Assembly: GCA_900754255.1 (NCBI GenBank)
Contig: CAAECI010000002.1
Span: 1 to 43,989 of the forward strand
DNA: 43,989 nt
Direction of reading: 5' to 3'
Source of the DNA: an uncultured Succinivibrio sp.
GTDB lineage: Bacteria; Pseudomonadota; Gammaproteobacteria; Enterobacterales; Succinivibrionaceae
Numbering within the stretch: the first letter of the stretch is position 1; the number at the start of each line of letters is the position of its first letter. The position numbers and the translations under genes are program-made. Positions 17,149 to 25,360 of this stretch are shown piece by piece. The notes beneath the pieces are model-generated. The model saw only the letters and a program-made list of their open reading frames with translations. It had not been told where the DNA came from and searched no databases.

Positions 17149-17176
17149 AGGCGGTCTTTCGGGATCGCCTTTTTTT
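17149..17176 (+). terminator. Terminator of the flavoprotein/TRAP operon
   Basis: AGGCGGTC (17149-17156) pairs with GATCGCCT (17163-17170) with one G-U pair and a 6-base loop, followed by a run of seven T. Confidence 0.85.
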
Positions 17177-17229
17177 GCGAATAAAAAAGATCAAAAAAAT
17201 CTTCAGTGATCTTTAAGTATTTTTATGAT

Positions 17230-17358
17230 ATGAGCTTAAAAAAGGCCTGCGCCTGCGTCCGCAATTTATTAAACGACGATGCCAGTATCGAGCTTTACTG
17301 CAAGGAAGAGAGCCGCAGAAACAGAAGTATGATGCCGGTGTATGGATTGCAAGTGTGA
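17230..17358 (+). CDS. Doubtful small open reading frame (42 codons)
   Basis: An ATG-initiated frame of 42 codons lies between the TRAP operon terminator and the accC terminator. The product would be basic, with three Cys. There is no Shine-Dalgarno and no promoter was seen. It may be a chance frame or a gene remnant. I list it only because the stretch holds nothing else. Confidence 0.15.
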   Translation: MSLKKACACVRNLLNDDASIELYCKEESRRNRSMMPVYGLQV

Positions 17359-17383
17359 GGTTTGACCTGATTTTATAAAAGTA

Positions 17384-17408
17384 AAATCCCCGCTTGGAGC
17401 GGGGATTT
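17384..17408 (-). terminator. Terminator of the aroQ-accB-accC operon
   Basis: A perfect 10-bp stem AAATCCCCGC / GCGGGGATTT has a 5-base loop. On the minus strand it is followed by TTTTACTTTTA. The 17177-17383 stretch beyond it holds only a doubtful short open frame. Confidence 0.85.
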
Positions 17409-17429
17409 CGGAAAATATTTAACGTCGGA

Positions 17430-18818
17430 CTACTTTTGGGCGGAGGACTCGGCCTTCTTTTCCTCGACCTTCTGAGCATCCTCAAGCTTGTGCTCGAGGT
17501 AGTGAATGCTCACGCCACCCTTGATCTCGGCAGGATCCTTCAGTAATTCCTTATGCAAGGGAATATTGGTTTTGATCCCGTCCAAAACCAGCTCATCCAA
17601 GGCCTCAAGGGCACGCAATCTGGCCAGCTCGCGATCATCGTCGTGAATGATCAGCTTACCCACGAGTGAATCGTAAAAGGGTGGAACCTTATAGCCCTGA
17701 TAAACATGCGAATCCCAACGTACGCCCGGACCGCCCGGAACATGCAGCCAAGAGATGGTTCCCGGTGAAGGGATGAAGGTTTTAGGATCCTCGGCGTTGA
17801 TACGGCATTCGAAGGCATGACCGTGGATCTTGACATCGCTTTGTTTGATGGATAGCGGTTTGCCGGAGCATACCGAGATCATTTCGCGTACTATATCGAC
17901 GCCGGTGATCATTTCCGTGACCGGATGCTCCACCTGAACACGCGTATTCATTTCGATGAAGAAGAATTCACCGTTCTCATACAGGAATTCAAAGGTACCG
18001 GCTCCGCGATAGCCAATTTCCTCGCAGGCCTTGGCACAGCGGGTTCCTATGTGCTTACGCTGCTCCTCGGTAATGAAGGGGGCGGGAGCCTCCTCCAAAA
18101 CCTTTTGATTGCGACGCTGCATGGAGCAGTCACGCTCGCCTAAATATACGGCATGTCCCATACCGTCGGAGAGTACCTGGAATTCCACGTGGCGCGGATT
18201 CTCCAGGAACTTTTCCATATATACGGAGGGGTTGTTGAAGAACATGTCTGCTTCACGGCGGGTAAGGGCGATGGACTCCTCCAAATCGGCCTCGTTGCGT
18301 ACGACACGCATACCGCGTCCGCCGCCGCCACCGGCTGCCTTAATGATAATGGGGTAGCCTATTTTGGCCGCAAGCTTCTTGTTTTCCTCAATATCGTCGC
18401 CCAGAGCTCCGGCAGACCCCGGAACACAGGGGACTCCGGCACGCTGCATGGCCTTTTTAGCCGAAACCTTGTCGCCCATGAGACGAATGGTATCGGCGGA
18501 GGGGCCTATGAAGATGAAGCCCGACTTCTCCACCATTTCGGCAAAGTCCGCACTTTCTGACAGAAAGCCGTAGCCGGGATGAATGGCGCTGGCACCGCAG
18601 GATTCTGCGGCGGCAATCAGCGACGGGATGTTCAAATAGGAGTCCTTGGGGGCGGCAGGACCGATGCAGATCGATTCATCGGCCAGCTTCACGTGCATAA
18701 GATCACGATCGGCAGTCGAATGAACGGCTACGGTTTTAAGACCCAACTGACGGCAGGCTCTTAAAATACGTAATGCAATCTCGCCGCGGTTGGCAATAAG
18801 TACTTTTTCAATCTTCAT
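17430..18818 (-). CDS. accC: Acetyl-CoA carboxylase, biotin carboxylase subunit
   Basis: AccC carboxylates the biotin on AccB using ATP and bicarbonate, the first half-reaction of malonyl-CoA formation for fatty acid synthesis. It has the biotin-carboxylase N-terminus (VLIANRGEIALRI, 7-19), the ATP-grasp glycine-rich loop at 163-167 and the active-site segment EMNTRVQVEH at 289-298. The 462 residues compare with 449 in E. coli; the extra residues are a charged, Lys/Glu-rich C-terminal tail. It follows accB by 18 bases and ends the operon; prmA, often next, is not present. Confidence 0.97.
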   Translation of the reverse strand: MKIEKVLIANRGEIALRILRACRQLGLKTVAVHSTADRDLMHVKLADESICIGPAAPKDSYLNIPSLIAAAESCGASAIHPGYGFLSESADFAEMVEKSGFIFIGPSADTIRLMGDKVSAKKAMQRAGVPCVPGSAGALGDDIEENKKLAAKIGYPIIIKAAGGGGGRGMRVVRNEADLEESIALTRREADMFFNNPSVYMEKFLENPRHVEFQVLSDGMGHAVYLGERDCSMQRRNQKVLEEAPAPFITEEQRKHIGTRCAKACEEIGYRGAGTFEFLYENGEFFFIEMNTRVQVEHPVTEMITGVDIVREMISVCSGKPLSIKQSDVKIHGHAFECRINAEDPKTFIPSPGTISWLHVPGGPGVRWDSHVYQGYKVPPFYDSLVGKLIIHDDDRELARLRALEALDELVLDGIKTNIPLHKELLKDPAEIKGGVSIHYLEHKLEDAQKVEEKKAESSAQK

Positions 18819-18836
18819 GAAAAAAGTCTCCGCAGC

Positions 18837-19328
18837 TTATTCAAACTCAAACAAGGGCTGATCGAATTCGACGGTAGAACCGTTGTCGACAAGAACCTTT
18901 TTGATAACTCCCGCACGATCGGCCTGAACCTGGTTCATCATCTTCATAGCCTCGATAATGCACAGGGTATCGCCTTCCTTGACGGACTGCCCCTCGGTGA
19001 CGAAGGGATCGGCGGTAGGGCTGGAGGAGCGATAGAAGGTACCGACCATGGGTGACTTCATAAGCTTGGCTCCGTCAGCAGCAGCGGGCACAGCTGCAGT
19101 GGCAGCGGCCGGTGCGGATGCAGGAGCGGCCTGCGGAACGGCCGCAGGAACAGGAGTGGGAGCGGCGGCAAGCGGAGCCTGGATCACGGTTTGAACGGGA
19201 GCAGCGGCTACGGCGTGCTCGCGGGTGATCTTGAGTTCCTCCTCACCCTGCTTGAGGTTGATTTCGGAAATATCGGATTTGGAGACGATCTCGATGAGTT
19301 TTGAAATCTTATGGATATCAATCTGCAT
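18837..19328 (-). CDS. accB: Acetyl-CoA carboxylase, biotin carboxyl carrier protein
   Basis: AccB carries the biotin that shuttles CO2 between AccC and the AccAD transferase. The N-terminal segment (1-37) resembles other BCCPs. A flexible Ala/Pro linker (about 40-85) leads to the lipoyl/biotinyl domain (88-163), in which EAMKM (126-130) carries the biotinylated Lys129. The 163 residues match the family (E. coli 156). It lies between aroQ and accC, a common gammaproteobacterial order. Confidence 0.97.
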   Translation of the reverse strand: MQIDIHKISKLIEIVSKSDISEINLKQGEEELKITREHAVAAAPVQTVIQAPLAAAPTPVPAAVPQAAPASAPAAATAAVPAAADGAKLMKSPMVGTFYRSSSPTADPFVTEGQSVKEGDTLCIIEAMKMMNQVQADRAGVIKKVLVDNGSTVEFDQPLFEFE

Positions 19329-19356
19329 AGACGTTTACCTTTTGTTATTGATCCGG

Positions 19357-19806
19357 TTAATTCTGAGCGCGCAGATATGAAGCCGCGCTGTCCAGGGCAT
19401 ACAGGTAGCCTGCAAGCCCAAAGCCGACGATCACGCCCTTGGCGATCGCGCTTAGATAAGAGTGGTGTCTGAATTCCTCGCGGCCGTGAACATTGGAAAT
19501 GTGGATCTCATAAAAGGGGATCTCCACACCGGACAATGCGTCGCGAATGGCAACGGAAGTATGGGTATAGGCTCCGGCATTTAGCAATATGAAGCCGAAT
19601 TTACCGCGTGCTTCCTGAATCTTGTCGACAATGGCCCCCTCGTGATTGGATTGGAAACACTCGATCTGTACTCCGAGCTCGTCGGCTTTTACAGCAAGCA
19701 TTTTTTCCAAATCCTGCAGGGTTTCGCTGCCGTAAATTTTAGGTTCGCGAGTCCCGAGCAGATTTAAGTTGGGTCCGTTGATGATCAGAATGGATGATTT
19801 TTGCAA
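19357..19806 (-). CDS. aroQ: 3-dehydroquinate dehydratase, type II
   Basis: AroQ converts 3-dehydroquinate to 3-dehydroshikimate in the shikimate pathway; aroK and aroB occur elsewhere in the window. Type II markers are INGPNLNLLGTRE near the N-terminus with the catalytic Tyr in IYG, then the Asn in NAGAYTHTS and EIHISNVHGREEFRHHS. No ATG fits. I chose the TTG at 19806 because AAGGA lies seven bases upstream, giving 149 residues, the usual length. A TTG at 19824 would add six residues but has no ribosome binding site. Confidence 0.93.
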   Translation of the reverse strand: MQKSSILIINGPNLNLLGTREPKIYGSETLQDLEKMLAVKADELGVQIECFQSNHEGAIVDKIQEARGKFGFILLNAGAYTHTSVAIRDALSGVEIPFYEIHISNVHGREEFRHHSYLSAIAKGVIVGFGLAGYLYALDSAASYLRAQN

Positions 19807-19824
19807 AAGCTTTTCCTTCTTCAA

Positions 19825-20221
19825 CCGCAGTTATCCGTAATCACGTTTTGCTAAAAACAAAATTTTTATGAAGTTTTGCTTATAACAATACAATTCCGCG
19901 AAAACGGACTGCAGGCGATTTTAAGCTAAATTTAGCCGAAAACAAGAAAAAATACTCGAAAAAATGCAATTTTTTAGAAAAAAACGTTAATTTCCCGAGA
20001 ATTGTTTTCGATCTTTCATTTCACCCTGCGTGAGTTTGAACGCTCTTGCAGACTATTTTTTCTTTTTATTGCCGATCCGAGTACTACATTTTTGCATGTA
20101 ATAGACAGGGTAATGCGATCACTTTAGTGATTCAGCTCTAATTTTCAAAAAAATGCCTCCGAAAATGCTAAAATTCTCACATATTTTTTCAGCTTTCGGC
20201 ACATCCATAGAGGAAATCCAA
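19825..20221. other. Divergent intergenic region between aroQ and glyA
   Basis: This AT-rich, gene-free stretch must hold promoters for both genes. Two perfect palindromes stand out: GCTAAATTTAGC at 19925-19936 and ATCACT-TT-AGTGAT at 20118-20131, the latter about 90 bases before the glyA start. No clear PurR or MetR site and no riboswitch were recognised. An open frame extending glyA upstream to 20153 has no ribosome binding site and is not counted. Confidence 0.5.
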
Positions 20222-21484
20222 ATGAGCTTCATCAACAAAGCTAAATCAATTGCAGAATTTGACCCCGAGCTGTGGGCTTCAATGGCCGCTGAGAATCAGC
20301 GTCAGGAAGATCATATCGAGCTCATCGCTTCGGAAAACTATGCATCAAAATGCGTGATGGAGGCTCAGGGTTCCCAGCTTACCAATAAGTATGCCGAGGG
20401 TTACCCCAACAAACGCTACTACGGCGGCTGTGAGTACGTCGATCAGGTTGAGCAGCTGGCCATAGATCGCGCCTGCAAGGTGTTCCATTGCGACTTTGCC
20501 AACGTCCAGCCTCACGCCGGCTCTCAGGCCAATGCCTGCGCTTATGCCGCCATGTGTAAGCCCGGCGATACCATTTTGGGCTTGTCTTTAGCCTCGGGCG
20601 GTCATCTGACCCACGGCTACAAGGTCAATTTCTCCGGTAAGGTATACAATTCTTTAAATTACGACGTCAATGCCGAAGGTGAGATCGACTACGATCAGGT
20701 ACGCCGTCTTGCTCATGAGCACAAGCCCCAGGTCATAGTTGCCGGCTTCTCCGCCTACTCCGGGATCGTCGATTGGAAACTCATGCGTGAAATTGCCGAT
20801 GAGGTCGGTGCCTATCTCATGGTAGATATGGCTCACGTAGCCGGCTTGATTGCCGCCGGAGTTTATCCCTCTCCCATCGATTACGCTCACGTGGTAACCT
20901 CCACTACTCACAAATCCTTAGGCGGTCCCCGTTCGGGCTTCATTCTATCCAATTGCCACGACGAGGCTCTTTACAAGCGTATAAATTCCGCCGTTTTCCC
21001 GGGCAATCAGGGCGGTCCTCTCATGCATATCATTGCGGCCAAGGCCGTGCTCTTTAAGGAGTGCATGGAGCCTTGGTACGTTGATTATCAAAAGCAGATT
21101 TTGAAGAATGCTCAGCTTTTGGCCGAGGAAGTACAAAAGCGCGGCTATAAGGTCGTATCAGGCGGTACCCATAATCACCTCTTCCTGATGGATTTCAGCG
21201 ATCTCGAGATGACCGGTAAGGATGCAGAGGAGGCTTTGGGTCGCGCCAATATCACCGTGAACAAGAATACCGTTCCCGGAGAGAAGCGTTCACCCTTCGT
21301 TACCTCCGGTCTGCGCATTGGAACTCCTGCATGCACCCGTCGCGGCTTTAAGGAGAACGAGATCAAGGAATTGGCCGCAATTATTTGCGACGTTCTTGAC
21401 AACTACAAGGATGAAGCCGTCATTGAGCAGTGCAGGCAGCGTTCCGTAGCCCTGTGCCAACGTTTCCCCGTCTATAAGGATTAA
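20222..21484 (+). CDS. glyA: Serine hydroxymethyltransferase
   Basis: GlyA interconverts serine and glycine with tetrahydrofolate and is the main source of one-carbon units. It is a PLP enzyme with the cofactor Lys231 in TSTTHKSLGGPRSG. HIELIASENY (31-40) and NKYAEGYPNKRYYGGC (55-70) are family hallmarks. The 420 residues equal the usual length (E. coli 417). The ATG at 20222 is preceded by AGAGGAAA, which decides the start over an in-frame ATG at 20153. ribD follows after six bases, so the riboflavin genes may be read through from glyA. Confidence 0.97.
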   Translation: MSFINKAKSIAEFDPELWASMAAENQRQEDHIELIASENYASKCVMEAQGSQLTNKYAEGYPNKRYYGGCEYVDQVEQLAIDRACKVFHCDFANVQPHAGSQANACAYAAMCKPGDTILGLSLASGGHLTHGYKVNFSGKVYNSLNYDVNAEGEIDYDQVRRLAHEHKPQVIVAGFSAYSGIVDWKLMREIADEVGAYLMVDMAHVAGLIAAGVYPSPIDYAHVVTSTTHKSLGGPRSGFILSNCHDEALYKRINSAVFPGNQGGPLMHIIAAKAVLFKECMEPWYVDYQKQILKNAQLLAEEVQKRGYKVVSGGTHNHLFLMDFSDLEMTGKDAEEALGRANITVNKNTVPGEKRSPFVTSGLRIGTPACTRRGFKENEIKELAAIICDVLDNYKDEAVIEQCRQRSVALCQRFPVYKD

Positions 21485-21490
21485 TCGTTC

Positions 21491-22678
21491 GTGATGATCC
21501 CGATCAAGGAGTCGGATCGTCGGTACATGATGCGGGCTTTAAGGCTCGCATCCTTCGGACTTTACACAACCTATCCCAATCCGGCGGTAGGTTGTGTTTT
21601 TGTACGCGACGATCGGATCATAGGCGCAGGCTGGCATCATCGGGCCGGAGAGCCCCATGCAGAGATCATGGCCATAGACAATGCCGGAGGCGATGTCAGC
21701 GGAGCCACGGCCTACGTTACGCTTGAGCCCTGCTCGCATTACGGAAGAACACCGCCCTGTGCTGCACGTCTTGTGTCGGAGGGGGTTTCTCGTGTGGTTA
21801 TTGCCGCAGGAGATCCCAATCCCAAGGTGTCGGGGCGGGGAGTTAGGATCCTGCGTGAGGCCGGAATTGAGGTTGTCGAGCACGTGCTTGAAAAGGAGGC
21901 TTGGTTTCTAAATCGAGCCTTCATGAAGTCCATAACCGGCAAAACTCCTTTCGTTACTTTGAAGACGGCCATGAGCCTTGATGCCTCCACTGCCCTTAAG
22001 GACGGACAAAGCAAGTGGATCACGGATGCAAGATCCCGCAGTGACGTTCAGGATCTGCGTGCCCAATGTGACGTGATTGTGACCTCCTGGAGTACCGTAA
22101 AGGCCGACAATCCCAAGCTTAACGTGCGCTATGACGAGTTGCCCCAGTCAGCACGCATGATGGTAAGGAAGGAGGATCTGCGTCAGCCCGTGAAGGTTGT
22201 GATCGACTCCGCAGGCAGATTTTCTGCAGGCGGATCCTTAAAGCGCAGTGACTTTGAAATATTTAAGCAGGGCAGGGTGCTTTTATGCCTAGCGGATGCA
22301 GTCGATGGCCCCGTTGCAAGAGAGCTTGACGAGCATGTAACCGAGGTGTTGTTGCCGCAGGCGGGCGATCATGTAAGCCTTAAGGCTTTGCTTGAATATT
22401 TGGGGGGCATGCAATATCGTCGCGTGATGGTCGAGGCCGGCGCGGGACTTTGCGGAGCCTTCATACAACAGGAGCTTTACGATGAGCTTTATGTATATGT
22501 GGCGCCCAAGATCCTCGGAAACAGCTCCCGCCGTGCCTTTGATTGCCCCTCCCCCATTATGCTTAAGGACTGCAGTGAGGCGGTACTCCATGCCGCCGAC
22601 AAATTAGATCATGATGTTCGACTGCACTACCTAAGCCCTCGTCTTAACGAGGCGCTTAAGGCCTTTGAGGAGAAATAA
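21491..22678 (+). CDS. ribD: Riboflavin biosynthesis deaminase/reductase RibD
   Basis: RibD is bifunctional: the N-terminal domain (about 8-150) deaminates the pyrimidine product of GTP cyclohydrolase II, and the C-terminal domain (about 155-385) reduces the ribose side chain with NADPH. The zinc ligands are His56 in PHAE, Cys81 in EPCSH and Cys90 in PPC. The reductase domain begins TLKTAMSLDAS. The start is a GTG at 21491 (or ATG at 21494), with AAGGA ten bases before the GTG. The 395 residues are typical. No FMN riboswitch was seen upstream. Its stop overlaps the ribE start by one base (TAATG). Confidence 0.95.
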   Translation: MMIPIKESDRRYMMRALRLASFGLYTTYPNPAVGCVFVRDDRIIGAGWHHRAGEPHAEIMAIDNAGGDVSGATAYVTLEPCSHYGRTPPCAARLVSEGVSRVVIAAGDPNPKVSGRGVRILREAGIEVVEHVLEKEAWFLNRAFMKSITGKTPFVTLKTAMSLDASTALKDGQSKWITDARSRSDVQDLRAQCDVIVTSWSTVKADNPKLNVRYDELPQSARMMVRKEDLRQPVKVVIDSAGRFSAGGSLKRSDFEIFKQGRVLLCLADAVDGPVARELDEHVTEVLLPQAGDHVSLKALLEYLGGMQYRRVMVEAGAGLCGAFIQQELYDELYVYVAPKILGNSSRRAFDCPSPIMLKDCSEAVLHAADKLDHDVRLHYLSPRLNEALKAFEEK

Positions 22679-23340
22679 TGTTCACCGGAATAGTTGCTCA
22701 AACGGGAGTTTTGCTCGACGTCGAACGCAGGGGGGCGGGGGCCTCAATTAAGGTTGAGACTGCAGGGGATTTTCTGATACGGGAAAATGTAAGACTCGGA
22801 GACTCAATAGCCTGTAACGGCGTATGCCTTACGGTTACTTCCTTAAACGGCAACGTTTTTTCCGCCGATGTATCCTATGAAACCATGGAGCATACCTGCT
22901 TTGGGGACTATACCCGCGGTACCGTGCTTAATTTGGAGGCGGCGGTTACGCCCGCAACCCACTTAGGCGGACATATAGTACAGGGCCATGTCGATGCCGT
23001 GGGGGTAATTGCCTCCGTGGTCAAAAGCTCCGAGGCTGTGGATGTTACCGTAAGCGCTCCGCACGAGCTTATGCGTTATATTGCCTATAAAGGGTCCGTC
23101 ACTGTCGACGGGATCTCGCTTACGGTAAACGACGTGCTTGAGGATGCCTTTCGTCTGACCCTGATCCCGCATACCCGAGGCAGGACCAATTTTGACAGCT
23201 GGAAGGCGGGGCATCGAGTCAATCTTGAGGCGGATGTATTAGCTCGCTATCTTGAACGTCTGATGTCGTTTTCCGAAAAGGAAAAAAGCAAAGAGAGCGG
23301 CGTGCTTAGTCTTAAGACGCTGATTGAAAACGGATTTTAA
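22678..23340 (+). CDS. ribE: Riboflavin synthase alpha chain
   Basis: This enzyme dismutates two molecules of 6,7-dimethyl-8-ribityllumazine into riboflavin and a pyrimidine recycled by RibH. It starts with the invariant MFTGIV and consists of two similar lumazine-binding barrels (about 1-97 and 98-195), with conserved GDSIACNGVCLTV and GSVTVDGISLTV at matching positions. The 220 residues are normal. Called ribE in many bacteria and ribC in E. coli. Translation is probably coupled to ribD. Confidence 0.95.
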   Translation: MFTGIVAQTGVLLDVERRGAGASIKVETAGDFLIRENVRLGDSIACNGVCLTVTSLNGNVFSADVSYETMEHTCFGDYTRGTVLNLEAAVTPATHLGGHIVQGHVDAVGVIASVVKSSEAVDVTVSAPHELMRYIAYKGSVTVDGISLTVNDVLEDAFRLTLIPHTRGRTNFDSWKAGHRVNLEADVLARYLERLMSFSEKEKSKESGVLSLKTLIENGF

Positions 23341-23355
23341 AAAGAGGAAAAAATC

Positions 23356-23826
23356 ATGTCCATTAACAAGATTGAAGGCGGTCTGCCTTGCAGAGACGGT
23401 AAATTCGCCATCGTGGTATCCCGTTTCAACAGCTTTGTCTGCGAGCGTCTTGCAGAGGGAGCGTTGGACGTTTTAAAACGCCAGGGAGAAGTGCCCGATG
23501 AGAATATAACCCTGATCCACGTGCCGGGCGCCATCGAGATCCCGTTGGTGTGTAAAAAGCTGGCTCAATCGGGCAAATATGATGCCGTGATCACCTGCGG
23601 TTGCGTGATCCGCGGTTCCACCTATCATTTTGAGATCGTATCCAATGAGTGTGCCAAGGGGCTTACCCAGGTAACGTTGGAGACCGGCGTGGTGATCTCA
23701 AACGGAGTTTTGACCACCGACAATCTCGATCAGGCCGTGCAGCGTGCAGGATCCAAGATGGGCAACAAGGGCGCCGAGGCTGCCGCAGCCGCTTTAGAGC
23801 TTGTAAACGTGGTAAGACAGATTTAA
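23356..23826 (+). CDS. ribH: 6,7-dimethyl-8-ribityllumazine synthase
   Basis: RibH condenses the pyrimidine diamine with 3,4-dihydroxybutanone 4-phosphate. Family motifs are IVVSRFNSFV (about 16-25), VPGAIEIPL (about 56-64) and the substrate-binding VIRGSTYHFEIV with the catalytic His. The 156 residues match the icosahedral-capsid class. The ribosome binding site AAAGAGGAAA precedes the ATG. ribA and ribB, needed for the pathway, are not in this window. Confidence 0.96.
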   Translation: MSINKIEGGLPCRDGKFAIVVSRFNSFVCERLAEGALDVLKRQGEVPDENITLIHVPGAIEIPLVCKKLAQSGKYDAVITCGCVIRGSTYHFEIVSNECAKGLTQVTLETGVVISNGVLTTDNLDQAVQRAGSKMGNKGAEAAAAALELVNVVRQI

Positions 23827-23837
23827 TGCATATGCCG

Positions 23838-23860
23838 ACGGGAATTTTTTCCTGTTTGTG
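23838..23860 (+). terminator. Weak terminator-like hairpin between ribH and nusB
   Basis: ACGGGAA (23838-23844) and TTCCTGT (23849-23855) can pair with one G-U pair around a TTTT loop, followed by TTGTG. The structure is weak and may only attenuate. A near-consensus -10 (TATAGT, 23871-23876) lies just downstream and could give nusB-thiL its own promoter. Confidence 0.3.
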
Positions 23861-23922
23861 TGCATTTAGGTATAGTCGCCCCCAGGCGGCACATGAATTT
23901 AAAAACATACAAAGGTTTAAAC

Positions 23923-24375
23923 ATGGATGCGACCGAAGGCTCGGTGACCCCGAGCATGCGCCATAAGGCGCGTCACTTCGCCTTGCAGGCTGTATATCAG
24001 TGGCAGATGACCCAGTACAGCGCTGCGGAAATTGAAAAGCAGTTTATTGAGGAGCAGCCCGTACGCGGCGCCGATTTGGATTATTTCCATGATCTGGTCT
24101 CGGGTGTGATCGCCAATGTCGATCATCTCGATGAAACTTTTGAGCCCTATATCAGTCGTCCTCTCAAGGATCTCGATGAGGTCGACAAGGCCATTTTGCG
24201 TTTGTCCACCTTTGAGCTGCTCTACCGTCAGGACGTTCCTTATCGCGTGGTTATCAACGAAGGGATCATGCTGGCAAAGGACTTTGCCGAGCAGGATTCC
24301 CACAAGTTCGTCAACGGTGTACTCGATAAGGTGGTGCGGGCCATTCGCAATCCCGCCGCTTCAAGCAAAGAATGA
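23923..24375 (+). CDS. nusB: Transcription antitermination factor NusB
   Basis: NusB binds boxA RNA with NusE/S10 and supports rRNA antitermination. The 150-residue helical protein shows the family N-terminus RHKARHFALQAVYQW (13-27) and the C-terminal VINEGIMLAKDFAEQDSHKFVNG. I chose the ATG at 23923, preceded by AAAGG, over in-frame starts at 23860 (GTG) and 23893 (ATG). ribH-nusB-thiL is a conserved gammaproteobacterial order; the stop overlaps thiL by four bases (ATGA). Confidence 0.93.
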   Translation: MDATEGSVTPSMRHKARHFALQAVYQWQMTQYSAAEIEKQFIEEQPVRGADLDYFHDLVSGVIANVDHLDETFEPYISRPLKDLDEVDKAILRLSTFELLYRQDVPYRVVINEGIMLAKDFAEQDSHKFVNGVLDKVVRAIRNPAASSKE

Positions 24376-25334
24376 TAGGCGAATTCGACCTTATAAAAAA
24401 ATACTTCAGCGCCTGCGATCAGGAGGCGCACGTGGAGCTTGGGATTGGGGATGATTGTGCGCTCATGCGTTTTAAGCCGCAGGAGCGAGTGGCAATCACC
24501 ACCGATACCATGAACGAGGGCGTTCATTTTTTTAAGGGTACGGATCCTTATTTACTAGGATATAAGGCCTTGTTGGTCAATTTGTCCGATCTGGCGGCGA
24601 TGGGAGCATGTCCCTGTGCTTTTACCCTTTCAGTCAATATGCCTCAGGCGGATGAAGGCTTCCTGGCACAATTTTCCCGCGGGCTTTTTGAGCTTGCAAA
24701 ACAGGAGCATGTGGCTCTCATAGGCGGAAATACCTCCTCAGGTCCTCTGTCAGTATCGATCACCGCCTTCGGGATCCTCGGGGAGAACGCTCTGTTACGA
24801 TCGGGGGCCAAGCCCAGGGACGGTATTTACGTTACCGGATCGCTGGGGCTTTCGGCTTTGTATGTTGAAGCAGGCTACGGGCGTATAAAAGTTGATAAGT
24901 CTAAGCTAAGCGAGCTTTGCTATAAATCCATGCATCCTGAGTGCAGATGTGCCTTGGCAGAGGATTTGGCAAAGCTGGGACTGTCACATTGCGCCTTGGA
25001 TATTTCCGACGGGGTGACGGGGGATCTCGGTCATATACTTCAGCAATCGGGCGTCGGCGCCGATTTGCAGCTTGAAAAGCTGCCTCTTGCATCCGAGCTC
25101 GACTTTGCGGTGTCCGATCCTATGCAACGCATACGGCTTGCGGCCTCAGGCGGCGGTGATTATGAGCTGCTCTTTACAGTTCCATGCGGGAAGAGCGCGG
25201 AATTTGAGCTTTTTAAGCAAAGATCATCCGTGCCGATCACCAGAATAGGTACAATTACCGATCACGGTAAATTGCGCATTTTGTATAATGATAAAATCTT
25301 TACGCCCTCGATGAAATCATTCGAGCATTTCTGA
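24372..25334 (+). CDS. thiL: Thiamine-monophosphate kinase
   Basis: ThiL phosphorylates thiamine monophosphate to the active cofactor thiamine diphosphate. The AIR-synthase-like fold is recognisable from GIGDDCAL (near 25), TTDTMNEGVHF, the nucleotide-binding NLSDLAAMGA and GGNTSSGPLSVSI. The 320 residues match the family (E. coli 325). Its start is coupled to nusB. In many relatives pgpA follows; here the next gene is an FKBP lipoprotein. Confidence 0.95.
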   Translation: MIGEFDLIKKYFSACDQEAHVELGIGDDCALMRFKPQERVAITTDTMNEGVHFFKGTDPYLLGYKALLVNLSDLAAMGACPCAFTLSVNMPQADEGFLAQFSRGLFELAKQEHVALIGGNTSSGPLSVSITAFGILGENALLRSGAKPRDGIYVTGSLGLSALYVEAGYGRIKVDKSKLSELCYKSMHPECRCALAEDLAKLGLSHCALDISDGVTGDLGHILQQSGVGADLQLEKLPLASELDFAVSDPMQRIRLAASGGGDYELLFTVPCGKSAEFELFKQRSSVPITRIGTITDHGKLRILYNDKIFTPSMKSFEHF

Positions 25335-25360
25335 GCGGCTTTGATTTTTGGAGTTTTATT

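Noticed and set aside
12472..17218. The 11-base direct repeat GATCTTTAAGT at 12472-12482 and 17208-17218, on either side of the flavoprotein/TRAP genes
   Set aside because: Identical 11-mers are expected many times by chance in 44 kb, the copies lack target-site or mobile-element features, and the first lies inside the regulatory gap rather than outside the module.
17213..17485. Minus-strand open frame of 90 codons overlapping the 3' end of accC
   Set aside because: It runs through the accC terminator hairpin, has Arg/Ser/Pro-rich shadow-frame composition and overlaps a well-supported gene in another frame.
20153..20221. Longer glyA reading frame starting at 20153
   Set aside because: No ribosome binding site, and the added 23 residues have no counterpart in the family; AGAGGAAA clearly marks 20222.
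21485..21500. FMN riboswitch before ribD
   Set aside because: Only six bases separate glyA from ribD, and no RFN-element sequence is present upstream.
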